Shown here: piece after piece, positions 12,101 to 21,357 of the stretch
How positions within the stretch are numbered: position 1 is the stretch's first letter
Layout: every line of letters starts with the position of its first letter
DNA from: Magnetococcales bacterium
GTDB lineage: Bacteria > Pseudomonadota > Magnetococcia > Magnetococcales > Magnetaquicoccaceae
NCBI GenBank assembly: GCA_015231775.1
Contig: JADGAY010000004.1
Span: 1 to 49,620 of the forward strand
Length of the DNA stretch: 49,620 nt
Direction of reading: 5' to 3'
Program-made: the position numbers and the translations under genes
The notes under the pieces: generated by a model
Told to the model about the DNA's origin: nothing
Database searches by the model: none
The model's input: only the letters and a program-made list of their open reading frames with translations

Positions 12101-13773
12101 AGCCGTTCCAACAGGCGGACAGCTCCACGACCCGACGCTACGGCGGCACGGGGTTGGGATTGGCGATCTGTCGCAACCTGGTGGAGATGATGGGCGGTGA
12201 GCTGACCGTGGCCAGCAAACCGGGCTCCGGGAGCCGTTTCTCCTTCGCGATCCGCTTTCCCGTGGCCCCGGACCTCCAGCGTCGCACCCTCCAACCCCCC
12301 GAGGATCTGCGGGGACGCCGGGTCCTGGTGGTCGATGACAATCCGGTCTCCAGGGAGATTCTCACCGGCCTGCTGCGCGCCATGGGGTTTGTCCACGAAG
12401 CGGTCGAATCCGGGGAGGCGTCGCTGTTGGCGTTGCGACGTGCCGCCCGCCGCGGGGAACCGGTGGAATTGGTGCTGATGGACTGGGCCATGCCGGGCAT
12501 GGATGGGGTCGAAACCGCCCGCCGCATCATCGCGGATCCGGAAATTCCGTTGCATCCGGTGATCATCATGGTCTCGGCCTTCGAGCGCGAGACGGTCATG
12601 GCCGCGGCCAAGGATGCCGGCATTTGCAGCTTCATCCACAAACCGGTCACCCCCTCGGCCCTTTTTGATGCCATGATGGCACGGTTCGGCAAGGCGGTGA
12701 CCCGCGCGGCGGTCGAAAACCCCCTCCAGGATCCACGGGGCATCGAGGCGCTGCGCGGCAAACGGCTTCTGGTGGTCGATGATCTGGCGGACAACATTGA
12801 ACTGATCCGGGAGATCCTTACCCGCCGGGGCATCCAGGTGATCGAGGCCCGCGATGGTCGCGAGGCGGTCGAGCGGGTGAAAAACGCCAATCCGGGCCCC
12901 TTCGATCTGGTGCTGATGGATGTCCAGATGCCGGTCATGGACGGACTGGAGGCCGCGCGACTCCTCGCGCCCCTCCCGGATTCCCCCCCGATCATCGCCA
13001 TGACCGCGAGCGTGCTCTCCGAGGATGTTCAGGCCTGTCAGGAGGCCGGCATGCGGGATCACCTGGCCAAGCCGGTCATGGTCGAGGAGCTGTTGAAAAA
13101 GCTGCTCCGCTGGTGCAAAGGCCCATCGGAGGCCGAACCGACCGCACCACCCAAGACAGATCTCCCGCCCGTTCCAGACAACACGCCCATCGACTGGGCT
13201 TCCGGCTTGCGGCGCTGCGAGGGGGATGCCGGTTTGCAGGAGCGGCTGATCGCCAACTTCCGCCGCGAGTTCGGGTCCGCCTCGACGTGGATCCGGGAAC
13301 CGCTGGACCAGAACCAGTGGGACGACGCCATGCGCCGCGTCCACAAGCTCAAGGGGGCCGCGGCCAACATCGATGCCGTGACATTGGCCCGTGTCGCCGG
13401 TGCGCTGGAAACCGCGCTGCGAAAAGGGGATACCTCATCCGCGCTGGCGTGGATCCCCAGGCTCGATGCGACGCTGTTGGCGGTGCTCCAGGAGATCGAG
13501 CGCACCTCCGGGAGGTCCGAGAAGATTTCCGGCAAGATGAACGGGTGTTCAATCGATCAAAAAAATCTGTTGCAATCATTACTGGAATTAGGCATCTTGT
13601 TGGACAAGGGGGATATTCGCTGCGATGTTGTCTATCGGCGCATCGAGCGGGAACTGGATGAATTACATGCGTTCCAAGAGGTCGTAACCCGGTTGCGCGG
13701 GCACATGGATCGGTTGGAGATGGCACGGGCGAAGCAGACCGTGGATGAATTGATGCACCTGTTGAACCTTTGA
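9154..13773 (+). CDS. large hybrid sensor histidine kinase (N-terminal TM segments, PAS/PAC, GAF, several PAS, HisKA, HATPase_c, two receivers, Hpt)
   Basis: PAS EQSPSAVIVTNAQGMVEYVNARFEALTGY; GAF ACIALPLRIDQITIGVLTIHA; H-box MSHEIRTPMNAILGMGHL; two RECs VLVVDDNP...LVLMDWAMPGMDG and LLVVDDLADN...LVLMDVQMPVMDG; Hpt HKLKGAAANI. ATG at 9154 preferred over the longer ORF start. Confidence 0.9.
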   Translation: MTSDQDSESVRTIQKRPGITLLSVLLTGVIFIFDIMQPLDSADGVLYLAVLLLGWWIPGNRNRFFYTATGLTLLVLLDFWLTPMQEVSVWLALMNRLYVLFAIWSVTITLWTAKGALEAQDRQTIELRKLSVAVEQSPSAVIVTNAQGMVEYVNARFEALTGYARSELIGLANGLERFGLREGTRGGTQGTPDLPWRGELVSRKKSGESYRTSVAVAAVRDSQGEICHFIGVQEDITQRREHERRLAQANRALRGRLSFSEILAANDDERVMLERLCRVLIEGTGYHFAWVGMIAPDDDTGIQPVASHGFTTHFSLDRPIRWDEYSNDKSPTRLAFQTGRPCVIQELHAHQAVLSPPSRSGHAAPHACIALPLRIDQITIGVLTIHAAQAGAFDEMEIDLLRELGAQMAEGIRNLRERNEKQRLERDLAAKERRYRFLFDAMASGVAVYEAWNDGEDFLLKELNKAGGRITRTDPRRVTGRKVSDIFPGVRAFGLFDVLSRVHRSGVSEYHPVTHYQDKHLHGWLENHVYRLESGEIVAVFNDRTKQKQAEESLRASEQLMRDLYENAPVPFLSVDAGSGRILRGNRAAESLFGRNFQQMDGTRFQDLVVDAATMFLLAGPGVKDREVALKKSTGEILWVSLSVSPKMDLLGAIVEHRLILVDYTERRQVEESLLQYAAIVAASRDHLSFIGHDYIYRAVNPTYLRAHGAQHGEIVGRSIADLLGAETFQKIRANLDRCLAGESINYQAWFEFPALGRRWMDVSYFPHLRRDGRVDGLVAAARDITERKRMEDDLRASEERARLANRAKGAFLANMSHEIRTPMNAILGMGHLMKQTALNDQQLGYLTKIQAASESLLRIINDVLDFSKIDAGKLEMEMVPFDLYQVVERVTDGVLAKANVNPALEVLVSIPLDVPRLLIGDAVRLGQVLTNLCDNAVKFTPQGEVVLAIEKRAEGHDWVELAFVTRDTGIGIETEQIDRLMQPFQQADSSTTRRYGGTGLGLAICRNLVEMMGGELTVASKPGSGSRFSFAIRFPVAPDLQRRTLQPPEDLRGRRVLVVDDNPVSREILTGLLRAMGFVHEAVESGEASLLALRRAARRGEPVELVLMDWAMPGMDGVETARRIIADPEIPLHPVIIMVSAFERETVMAAAKDAGICSFIHKPVTPSALFDAMMARFGKAVTRAAVENPLQDPRGIEALRGKRLLVVDDLADNIELIREILTRRGIQVIEARDGREAVERVKNANPGPFDLVLMDVQMPVMDGLEAARLLAPLPDSPPIIAMTASVLSEDVQACQEAGMRDHLAKPVMVEELLKKLLRWCKGPSEAEPTAPPKTDLPPVPDNTPIDWASGLRRCEGDAGLQERLIANFRREFGSASTWIREPLDQNQWDDAMRRVHKLKGAAANIDAVTLARVAGALETALRKGDTSSALAWIPRLDATLLAVLQEIERTSGRSEKISGKMNGCSIDQKNLLQSLLELGILLDKGDIRCDVVYRRIERELDELHAFQEVVTRLRGHMDRLEMARAKQTVDELMHLLNL

Positions 13774-13800
13774 TCATCAACGAAGGCAAGGAGATGCCCA

Positions 13801-15590
13801 TGGAACCGGTCGAAGCGCTACCCACGGTGCTGGTCGTGGATGACTCACCGGACAATATCCGTCTGCTGGGGAATATTCTCCTGCGGGAGTGCCGGGTGCT
13901 GTTCGCCACCAGTGGCCAGGCCGCCATGGAGAGCGCGGTGGCCAACCGTCCCGACCTGGTGCTCCTGGACGTGATGATGCCGGAAATCGATGGGTTCGAG
14001 GTGTGCCAGTGGCTGCGCGCCCAGGAGACCACCCGTGGGATTCCGGTCATTCTGGTGACCGCGTTGAACGACATGGATGCGGAGACGCGTGGTTTCGAGG
14101 CCGGAGCGGTGGATTTTCTCACCAAGCCGGTCAATCCGGCGGTAGTGCGGGCGCGGGTGGCCGCCCATCTGGCCTTGAAGCGGCAGCGCGACATCCTGGA
14201 GAAGACCAATCTGCGCCTCCAGGAGGAGATCCGGCGCCGGGAGAAGCTCGAAACTCAACTGCGGGAGCAGGCGGAATACGATGCCCTCACCGGCCTGCCG
14301 AACCGCAAGCTCTTTCACGACCGGTTGCAGCAGGCGGTGTTGGTGGGCGAACGCCGACGACGCCACTTCGCCCTGTTGTTCGTGGATCTGGACCGCTTCA
14401 AGTGGGTCAACGACACCCTGGGTCACGACGCCGGGGATACCCTGCTCATCGAGGCGGCCAGACGGTTGAAGTCGGTGGTGCGCAAGTCCGATACCGTGGC
14501 CCGCCTGGGCGGGGATGAGTTCACGGTGATCCTCTCCGACATCCTCCACGAGTCGATGGCCGAGCTGGTGGCGCGCAAGATTCTCGAGCAACTCTCCACC
14601 CCGTTCGTGCTCAAGGGGCAGCAGGTGGCCATCTCCGGCAGCGTGGGCATCGGCATGTTCCCGGACGACGGAACCACCCCTCACGACCTGGCCCGCAACG
14701 CCGACTCGGCCATGTACCTGGCCAAACAGTCGGGTCGCAACGCCTTCCGCTTTTTTTCCGAGGAGATCGATCGTCAGGCCCATCAGCGCATGACCCTCGA
14801 GGGGGAGATGCGGCTGGCGTTTCAGAACGACGAGTTCTTCATCGATTATCAACCCAAGATCCGCATGGCCACCGGACGGTTGTCCGGCATGGAGGCGCTG
14901 GTGCGCTGGGACCATCCGCGGGAGGGGATTCTGTTTCCGCAGCAGTTCATCCCCCTGGCCGAGGGGACCGGTCTGATCACCCAGGTGGGGGCCTGGGTGC
15001 TGCGCACCGCCTGTCGCGACGCGGTATGCTGGATCGAGGAGGGGTTCGCGGATCTGAAACTGGCGGTGAATCTCTCCGCCTTGCAGTTCCGCGACGGGGA
15101 GCGACTGGTGAGCATGGTCGAGGAGACCCTTGCGGAGACCGGCTTTCCCGCCAGGAATCTGGAGCTTGAAATCACCGAAACCATGATGCTCGGCAATCCC
15201 GAACAGGCCGCCGAGACCTTGCGACAACTGCGCGATCTGGGCATCTCCATTGCCATGGATGATTTCGGCACCGGTTTTTCGTCCCTGGCGCTGTTGAAAC
15301 GGTTGCCGATCCAGGTGATCAAGATCGACCGGTCGTTCGTGAAGGATCTGACACCGGATGGACGCAACGCCTCGTTCACCTCGGCGATCCTCTCCATGGC
15401 CCGGCAGTTGGGGTTGCATGTGGTGGTCGAGGGGGTGGAGAGCGATCAGCAGTTGCAAATCCTCAAACAGCAGGGCGGGGATGAGGCGCAGGGATTCTTC
15501 TTCAGCCCGCCCCTGGGCCGGGAGTCGTTCCTGGATCTGCTCCACGGACGGTTGCCGCTGGGGACGGCCAAGGCAGTCAACGGCGATTGA
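13801..15590 (+). CDS. response regulator with GGDEF and EAL domains
   Basis: REC TVLVVDDSPDNIRLL...LVLLDVMMPEIDG; RLGGDEFTVIL; EAL GMEALVRWDHP, ITETMM, DDFGTGFSSLALLKRLPIQVIKID. Confidence 0.92.
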
Positions 15591-15749
15591 AAGGGGGGGC
15601 CATCCATCGGATCCCCCTGGATCCATGATCCCCACCCTTCCCCAACAACCCGCATGCGCGGAACCAGCACGATATTTCTTTGCAACCACGTGGCGAATGG
15701 CCCATTCTGTACATTCTGAAACATACCATGGTCGAACCGAATTTTTAGA

Positions 15750-16000
15750 GGCTGTTTGGTGATTCCCTCCATGGAATCACCAAACAAGCACGGTTCGAAC
15801 GCTTCGAACCGTGCTTGAACAAATTGCCGCGCCATTTGGCGGGCCATCCATGGCCCGCGTCGGCTGTTTGGTGATGCCATCCACGGAATCACCAAACGCG
15901 CACGGTTCGAAACGCTTCGAACCGCGCTTGAACAAATTGCCGCGCCATTTGGCGGACCATCCATGGCCCGCGTCGGCTGTTTGGCCATGACCAAACAGCC
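15750..16000. repeat. tandem array of a three-hairpin intergenic repeat (two ~112-bp units plus a terminal half-hairpin)
   Basis: Unit 1 is 15750-15861, unit 2 is 15862-15974, partial unit is 15975-16000. Unit 1 stems: gtttggtgattcc/ggaatcaccaaac, caagcacggttcgaa/ttcgaaccgtgcttg, gcgggccat/atggcccgc. Confidence 0.9.
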
Positions 16001-16012
16001 TTCAAGGCATGC

Positions 16013-17104
16013 TTGATGAGGAGAGACCCGCACACCATGCCCCCCCTGCTCGCCGGATACCTGCAAAAACTCCACAACCCCCAATTCATGGGGCTTTTCC
16101 TGGCGCTGTTCGGCGCCGTGCTGACCATCACCTTCTTCGGCTCGGCCCTGGCTCCCTATCTGACCGCCGTGGTGGTGGCCTATCTTTTGGAGGGAATGGT
16201 GCGCCCGTTGGAACGGCTGCGGGTGCCGCGCATCCTGGCGGTGCTGCTGGTCTTCAGCCTCTTCATCCTGCTGGGCATCGCCTTCTTCTTCAGCCTGGTC
16301 CCGGCCCTGGTCCAGGAGCTGTCCCGGGTTTCGACCGAGATTCCAAAAATTACCGATACCTTGAAAGCCCTCATGCACCAGATCACCCTCTCGGCCTCCG
16401 GACTCATCGACACCCCGTTCGCGGAGAGCATGCTGTTGGGGCTGGTGGAAAAATCCCAGGGGTGGGCCGCGGAGTCGATCTCCATGCTGCTCAAGGGCGG
16501 TTTGCCGGGTCTGGTGTCGATGATGGTCTATCTGTTTCTGGTGCCGTTTCTGATCTTTTTCTTCTTGAAAGACAAAACCGAACTGCTGCATGCCTTCTCC
16601 CGCTATCTGCCCAGGGAGCGCACCCTGCTGGTCAAGGTGCTGCGCGAGGTCAACGTCGGAGTGGGCGGTTACATCCGGGGCAAGTTCTGGGAGATGCTGT
16701 TGTTGGGATCGGCCAGCTATCTGGGCTTCGTGCTCATCGGCTTCCAGTACGCCTTCCTGGTGGCGGTGTTGACCGGCCTGTCGGTGCTGATTCCCTTTCT
16801 GGGTCTGGCCGCGGTCACCATCCCGGTGATCGTGCTCGGCATTCTGCAATGGGGCATCACCTGGGAATCGACCCATCCGCTGGTGGTCTACGGCATCTTG
16901 CAACTGGTGGATGGCAACCTGGTGGCCCCGATGATCCTCGGCGAGACGGTGCACGTCCATCCCACCACCATCATGCTGGCGGTGCTGCTGTTCGGCTCCC
17001 TCTGGGGGGTGGCCGGGGTCTTCTTCGCCGTGCCCCTGGCGGTGCTGGTGATCAGCGTGCTGGAGGTCACCGTGGCCAATGACACCCAGGTCCTGGACGC
17101 ATGA
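16013..17104 (+). CDS. AI-2E family transporter / PerM-like permease
   Basis: Multiple TM segments; GGLPGLVSMMVYLFLVPFLIFFFLKDK, VGGYIRGKFWEMLLLG, GNLVAPMILGETVHVHPTTIMLAVLLFGSLWGVAGVFFAVPL. Start may be ATG 16037. Confidence 0.88.
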   Translation: MMRRDPHTMPPLLAGYLQKLHNPQFMGLFLALFGAVLTITFFGSALAPYLTAVVVAYLLEGMVRPLERLRVPRILAVLLVFSLFILLGIAFFFSLVPALVQELSRVSTEIPKITDTLKALMHQITLSASGLIDTPFAESMLLGLVEKSQGWAAESISMLLKGGLPGLVSMMVYLFLVPFLIFFFLKDKTELLHAFSRYLPRERTLLVKVLREVNVGVGGYIRGKFWEMLLLGSASYLGFVLIGFQYAFLVAVLTGLSVLIPFLGLAAVTIPVIVLGILQWGITWESTHPLVVYGILQLVDGNLVAPMILGETVHVHPTTIMLAVLLFGSLWGVAGVFFAVPLAVLVISVLEVTVANDTQVLDA

Positions 17105-18306
17105 CCCCCGATCTCACCCACCGTCTGGCCGCGCGCATCCTGGAAGAGATTCTCGATCATCAGGCCTCGGCGGACGGGGCCTTGCGGCAGCTCTTCTCGC
17201 AACGCAACTCCGGCTCCTCGGAGCGTGGCCGGGTCGGCGATCTGGTGTTTCATGCCCTGCGCCATCTGCGCCGCCTGGAGACCCTCGCCGAACCCGCCGG
17301 GATCACGGACCGGGTGACCCGGCTCGTCGCCCTCGCCGCCGCCGACCTGGACACCCCGGTCGCGACCACCCCCTCCCTGCCCCCTCCCCTGCGCTGCTCT
17401 CTGCCCGACTGGCTGTGGGAGGCGTTTGTCACCCAGTGGGGCGAGGAACAGGCGCTCTCCCTGGCCCTGGCCCTCAACCAGCCGGCCTCCACCGACCTGC
17501 GCGTCAACCGGGCCCGCATCGACCGGGAGGCCCTGTTCCAGCGCCTGTTGGCCGCCGGCATCGAGACCACCCCCCTGGACGACACCCCCGACGCCCTGCG
17601 TCTCACCGGTCACCCGCCGGTCACCACCCTGGAGCCGTTTCACGAGGGGTTGTTCGAAATCCAGGACAAGGGGAGCCAGTGGATCGCCCCCTTGCTCGGG
17701 CCGCGTCCGGGAGAGACGGTGGTGGATCTGTGCGCCGGCGGGGGCGGCAAGACCCTCCATCTGGCCGCGTTGATGCGCAACCAGGGCCGCATCCTGGCCA
17801 CGGATACCGATGCCCGGCGCCTCAACCGTCTGACCCAGCGCGCCCGCCGCACCCGAACCAACCTGGTGCATGTCCAGACCCTGCGCCATGAGCGCGACCC
17901 CTGGTTCAAGCAGTTCGTCGGCAAGGTGGATGCCGTGCTCGTCGATGCCCCGTGCAGCGGCACCGGCACCCTGCGCCGCCATCCGGAGATCAAATGGCAC
18001 CTCTCCCCGGTCCAGATCGCCACACTGGCCGACCGACAGAGCGCCCTGCTGCATGCCGCCGCCGCGCTGCTCAAACCGGGCGGACGGCTGGTCTACGCCA
18101 CCTGCTCGTTGTTGCGTCAGGAGAACCAGGCGGTGGTGGAACAATTCATTCATGAAAACCAGCACTTTCGCAGAATACCCGCCATGTCGCCCCTGGCGGC
18201 GCAAGGGTACGCGGGATTATACTTTCAGGAGCAGGATCTCGTGATCCTGCCGCACGTCGCCGGGTGCGACGGCTTTTTCGCCGCCCTTTTGCAGAGGAAC
18301 CGTTAA
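17101..18306 (+). CDS. rsmB: 16S rRNA (cytosine-967-C5)-methyltransferase, RsmB/NOP family
   Basis: N-terminal NusB-like region; GETVVDLCAGGGGKTLHLA, VDAVLVDAPCSGTGTLRRHPEIKW, RLVYATCSLLRQENQAVVEQF. Confidence 0.85.
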   Translation: MTPDLTHRLAARILEEILDHQASADGALRQLFSQRNSGSSERGRVGDLVFHALRHLRRLETLAEPAGITDRVTRLVALAAADLDTPVATTPSLPPPLRCSLPDWLWEAFVTQWGEEQALSLALALNQPASTDLRVNRARIDREALFQRLLAAGIETTPLDDTPDALRLTGHPPVTTLEPFHEGLFEIQDKGSQWIAPLLGPRPGETVVDLCAGGGGKTLHLAALMRNQGRILATDTDARRLNRLTQRARRTRTNLVHVQTLRHERDPWFKQFVGKVDAVLVDAPCSGTGTLRRHPEIKWHLSPVQIATLADRQSALLHAAAALLKPGGRLVYATCSLLRQENQAVVEQFIHENQHFRRIPAMSPLAAQGYAGLYFQEQDLVILPHVAGCDGFFAALLQRNR

Positions 18307-18324
18307 CGGTTGTCAGAACAGCAC

Positions 18325-19935
18325 ATGAGCATGATCCCCATCAAACGCGCCTTGATCAGCGTATCGGACAAAACCGGACTGGCCACTCTCGGAGAGGGAT
18401 TGGCCGCCATGGGCGTGAGCATCCTTTCCACCGGCGGCACGGCGCGCGCGTTGCAAGGCAATGGCGTGGCGGTGACCGAGGTCTCGGATTTCACCGGTTT
18501 CCCGGAGATGCTCGACGGACGCATCAAGACCCTCCATCCGCGCATTCACGGTGGACTGCTCGGCGTGCGCGACAACCGCAAGCACCAATCCCAGATGAAA
18601 GAACACAATCTGGAGCCCATCGATCTGGTGGCGATCAACCTCTACCCCTTCGAATCCACGGTGGCCCGTCCTGGCTGCACGCTGGATGAGGCGGTCGAGA
18701 ACATCGACATCGGCGGTCCGGCGATGATCCGTTCCGCGGCCAAGAATCACCGTTGGGTGACGGTGCTGGTCGATCCCGAGGATTATGTCCGGGTCTTGGC
18801 CGAGATGCGCGCCAATCATGGGGCGGTATCGGCACGCACCAACGCCGAGTTGGCCCGCAAGGCCTTCGCGCGCACCGCCGCCTACGATGCCGCCATCGCC
18901 AACTGGCTCACTGCCCTGGATCCGGACAACAAGCCGGGGCTCTTTCCCGAGGTGCTCACCCTGCAATTCGTCAAGCAGCAGGAGATGCGCTACGGTGAGA
19001 ATCCCCATCAGCGTGCCGCCTTCTATCGGGACGGCTCCGCCCCCGGCGGCAACATCGCCCACGCCCGCCAGTTGCAGGGCAAGGAGTTGTCTTTCAACAA
19101 CATCAACGACGCCAATGGCGCCTTCGAACTGGTGCGGGAGTTCTCCGAGCCGACCATCGCCATCATCAAGCACACCAACCCCTGTGGCGTGGCCACGGAG
19201 CCGGATCTGCTCACCGCTTACCTGCGCGCCCGTGACACGGATCCGGTTTCGGCCTTTGGCGGGGTGATCGCGGTCAACCGTCCGGTGGACGAGCCGTTGG
19301 CCAAGGAGATCGCCACCACCTTCATCGAGGCGATCATCGCGCCGGGGTTCACCGAGGCGGCCCGCAAGGTGTTGGCGGCCAAGGGCAATCTCCGTCTGCT
19401 GGAGACCTCCTCGCCGCTGGCGCCGGTTGTCGCCCGTGAGGGATTGCTGAAACTGGATCTCAAGCGGGTGGTTGGAGGGTTGTTGGTGCAGCAACCGGAT
19501 GTCGGCGAGCTGCGCGAGGAGGATTTGAAGCTTGTCAGCCAGCGTGCGCCCACGCCGGAAGAGCGGCGGGATCTGCTGTTTGCCTGGAAGATCGCCAAGC
19601 ATGTCAAGTCCAACGCCATCGTTTACGCCCGTGATCTGACCACGGTGGGGGTTGGCGCCGGGCAGATGAGTCGGGTGGACTCCTCGCGCATCGCCATTGC
19701 CAAGGCCAACGACGCGGCTCTGGCCTCCGGGCGGACCGGCAATCCGGTGGCCGGATCGGTGATGGCCTCGGATGCGTTCTTCCCGTTCCGGGATGGGATT
19801 GACGCGGCGGCGGCGGCGGGGGCCACGGCGATCATTCAGCCGGGGGGATCGATTCGGGATGAAGAGGTGATTCAGGCGGCCAACGAGCATGGCATGGCGA
19901 TGTTGTTCACCGGGGTGCGTCATTTCAAGCACTGA
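18325..19935 (+). CDS. purH: bifunctional AICAR formyltransferase / IMP cyclohydrolase
   Basis: [129 protein letters not shown]. Confidence 0.97.
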   Translation: MSMIPIKRALISVSDKTGLATLGEGLAAMGVSILSTGGTARALQGNGVAVTEVSDFTGFPEMLDGRIKTLHPRIHGGLLGVRDNRKHQSQMKEHNLEPIDLVAINLYPFESTVARPGCTLDEAVENIDIGGPAMIRSAAKNHRWVTVLVDPEDYVRVLAEMRANHGAVSARTNAELARKAFARTAAYDAAIANWLTALDPDNKPGLFPEVLTLQFVKQQEMRYGENPHQRAAFYRDGSAPGGNIAHARQLQGKELSFNNINDANGAFELVREFSEPTIAIIKHTNPCGVATEPDLLTAYLRARDTDPVSAFGGVIAVNRPVDEPLAKEIATTFIEAIIAPGFTEAARKVLAAKGNLRLLETSSPLAPVVAREGLLKLDLKRVVGGLLVQQPDVGELREEDLKLVSQRAPTPEERRDLLFAWKIAKHVKSNAIVYARDLTTVGVGAGQMSRVDSSRIAIAKANDAALASGRTGNPVAGSVMASDAFFPFRDGIDAAAAAGATAIIQPGGSIRDEEVIQAANEHGMAMLFTGVRHFKH

Positions 19936-19965
19936 GGTGGGCGTAGAGGACAACGGTCGCCGGGT

Positions 19966-20303
19966 CCAGGGAGCGGCTCGCTCCCTGGCGGTGGTTCGGA
20001 GGCAGCGCCTCCGAGGTTTTGGTTTTGACTTTCGCGCGCCTTTCACGATCAGCCATTTTTCGCGCTTTTTTGCGAAAAATGGCGCAAGCGCGCGGGTCTC
20101 ATGTGCCATGAGTCGTTGCCGTTTTTGGGCAACGACTCATGGCGAATTGCTCGCGACAGGATAGCCGCCTCCGGCGGCCAGTTTGGGGCCTTGGCTGCGC
20201 GCAGCGTTTTTCACAAAAAACGTGAAAAACGCTTTTTTGCAGAGCGCGCTTAAAGTCAAAAACAAAATCAAAAACAACGTCGCGGGGCGCTGCCCCGCCC
20301 CCG
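19966..20303. repeat. nested palindrome cluster with outer inverted repeats
   Basis: Hairpins at 19966-19988, 19997-20013, 20052-20083, 20105-20143 (16-bp perfect stem), 20164-20178, 20204-20232 and 20282-20298. Outer arms gttttgactttcgcgcgc (~20022-20039) and gcgcgcttaaagtcaaaaac (~20244-20263). Confidence 0.85.
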
Positions 20304-20340
20304 CCGGGGGCGATAATCGCCCCCGGACCCCCGTGATGAC

Positions 20341-21357
20341 ATGAACCTCCTCCTGATCAAGACCTCCTCCCTCGGCGACGTGCTGCACACCCTGCCAGCG
20401 CTGCGCGACCTGGCCCGCGCCCGCCCGGAGATCCGCGTCCACTGGGTGGTCGAGGAGGCCTTTGCCCAAATCCCCACCTGGGCCGAAAACGTCACGGAGG
20501 TGCTCCCCATCGCCTGGCGCCGCTGGCGCAAACACCCCTTGAACGCCTGGCGCTCCGGCGACCCGACCACCTTTCTCACCCACCTGCGCGCCCAACCGTT
20601 CGACGCCATCCTCGATGCCCAAGGACTCCTCAAAAGCGCCCTGATCGCCCTCCTGGCCCACGGGAATCGCCACGGCCTGGACCAGGCCTCGGCACGGGAA
20701 CCCCTGGCCTCGATTTTCTACCACTACGCCCACGAAGTCTCCAAACAACAACACGCCGTGTCACGCCTGCGCAGCCTGTTCGCCCAGGCCCTGGAGTACC
20801 CGGAACCCCACGACCCGCCGGATTTCGGACTCAACCCGCGACATTTCATCAACCACACCCCGGAGAAACCCTACCTGGTGTTCCTGCACGGCACCACCTG
20901 GCCCTCCAAACAGTGGCCGGAGTCCCATTGGCGCACCCTGGCCGAAAAAGCCACCTCCGCCGGATTGGAGGTGGTCCTGCCCTGGGGCAATTCCGACGAA
21001 CAGACACGGGCGCAACGGATCGCCGCGGTCGCGCCCGATCACTGCCGCGTGACGCCGAAACTGACCTTGAACGAACTGGCCGGTGAACTGGCCGGCTCAC
21101 GGGCGGTGATCGCCACCGATACCGGTCCGGCCCACCTGGCGGCGGCCCTGGCCGTGCCGACCGTGGCCCTCTACGGCCCCACGCCGACGGAACGGATCGG
21201 CATCGTCGGAGAACGGGCCACACGACTGGTGGGTAGCTGCCCCAAAGCCCCCTGCCGACGCCGAAACTGCCCTCTGCACGAGGATCCGGATCGCTGCATG
21301 CATGCCATCACCCCGGATCAGACCTGGCAGACCGTCCAGGAGATCGCCCGCCCGTGA
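20341..21357 (+). CDS. waaC: lipopolysaccharide heptosyltransferase I
   Basis: MNLLLIKTSSLGDVLHTLPALRD, ILDAQGLLKSALIA, FLHGTTWPSKQWPESHWRTLA, AVIATDTGPAHLAAALAVPTVALYGPT. Confidence 0.88.
   Translation: MNLLLIKTSSLGDVLHTLPALRDLARARPEIRVHWVVEEAFAQIPTWAENVTEVLPIAWRRWRKHPLNAWRSGDPTTFLTHLRAQPFDAILDAQGLLKSALIALLAHGNRHGLDQASAREPLASIFYHYAHEVSKQQHAVSRLRSLFAQALEYPEPHDPPDFGLNPRHFINHTPEKPYLVFLHGTTWPSKQWPESHWRTLAEKATSAGLEVVLPWGNSDEQTRAQRIAAVAPDHCRVTPKLTLNELAGELAGSRAVIATDTGPAHLAAALAVPTVALYGPTPTERIGIVGERATRLVGSCPKAPCRRRNCPLHEDPDRCMHAITPDQTWQTVQEIARP

Noticed and set aside
9733-13344. 1203-aa minus-strand ORF
   Set aside because: Antisense to a clear hybrid histidine kinase; low-complexity H/Q/R/G-rich translation typical of shadow ORFs in high-GC DNA.
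15750-16000. CRISPR array
   Set aside because: Only two full units of ~112 bp with no unique spacers between short repeats; the structure is a tandem palindromic element.
15446-16960. 504-aa minus-strand ORF containing repeated PTRAMDGPPNGAAICSSA-type peptides
   Set aside because: The peptide repeats are translations of the intergenic three-hairpin DNA repeat; the flanks are antisense to real genes.
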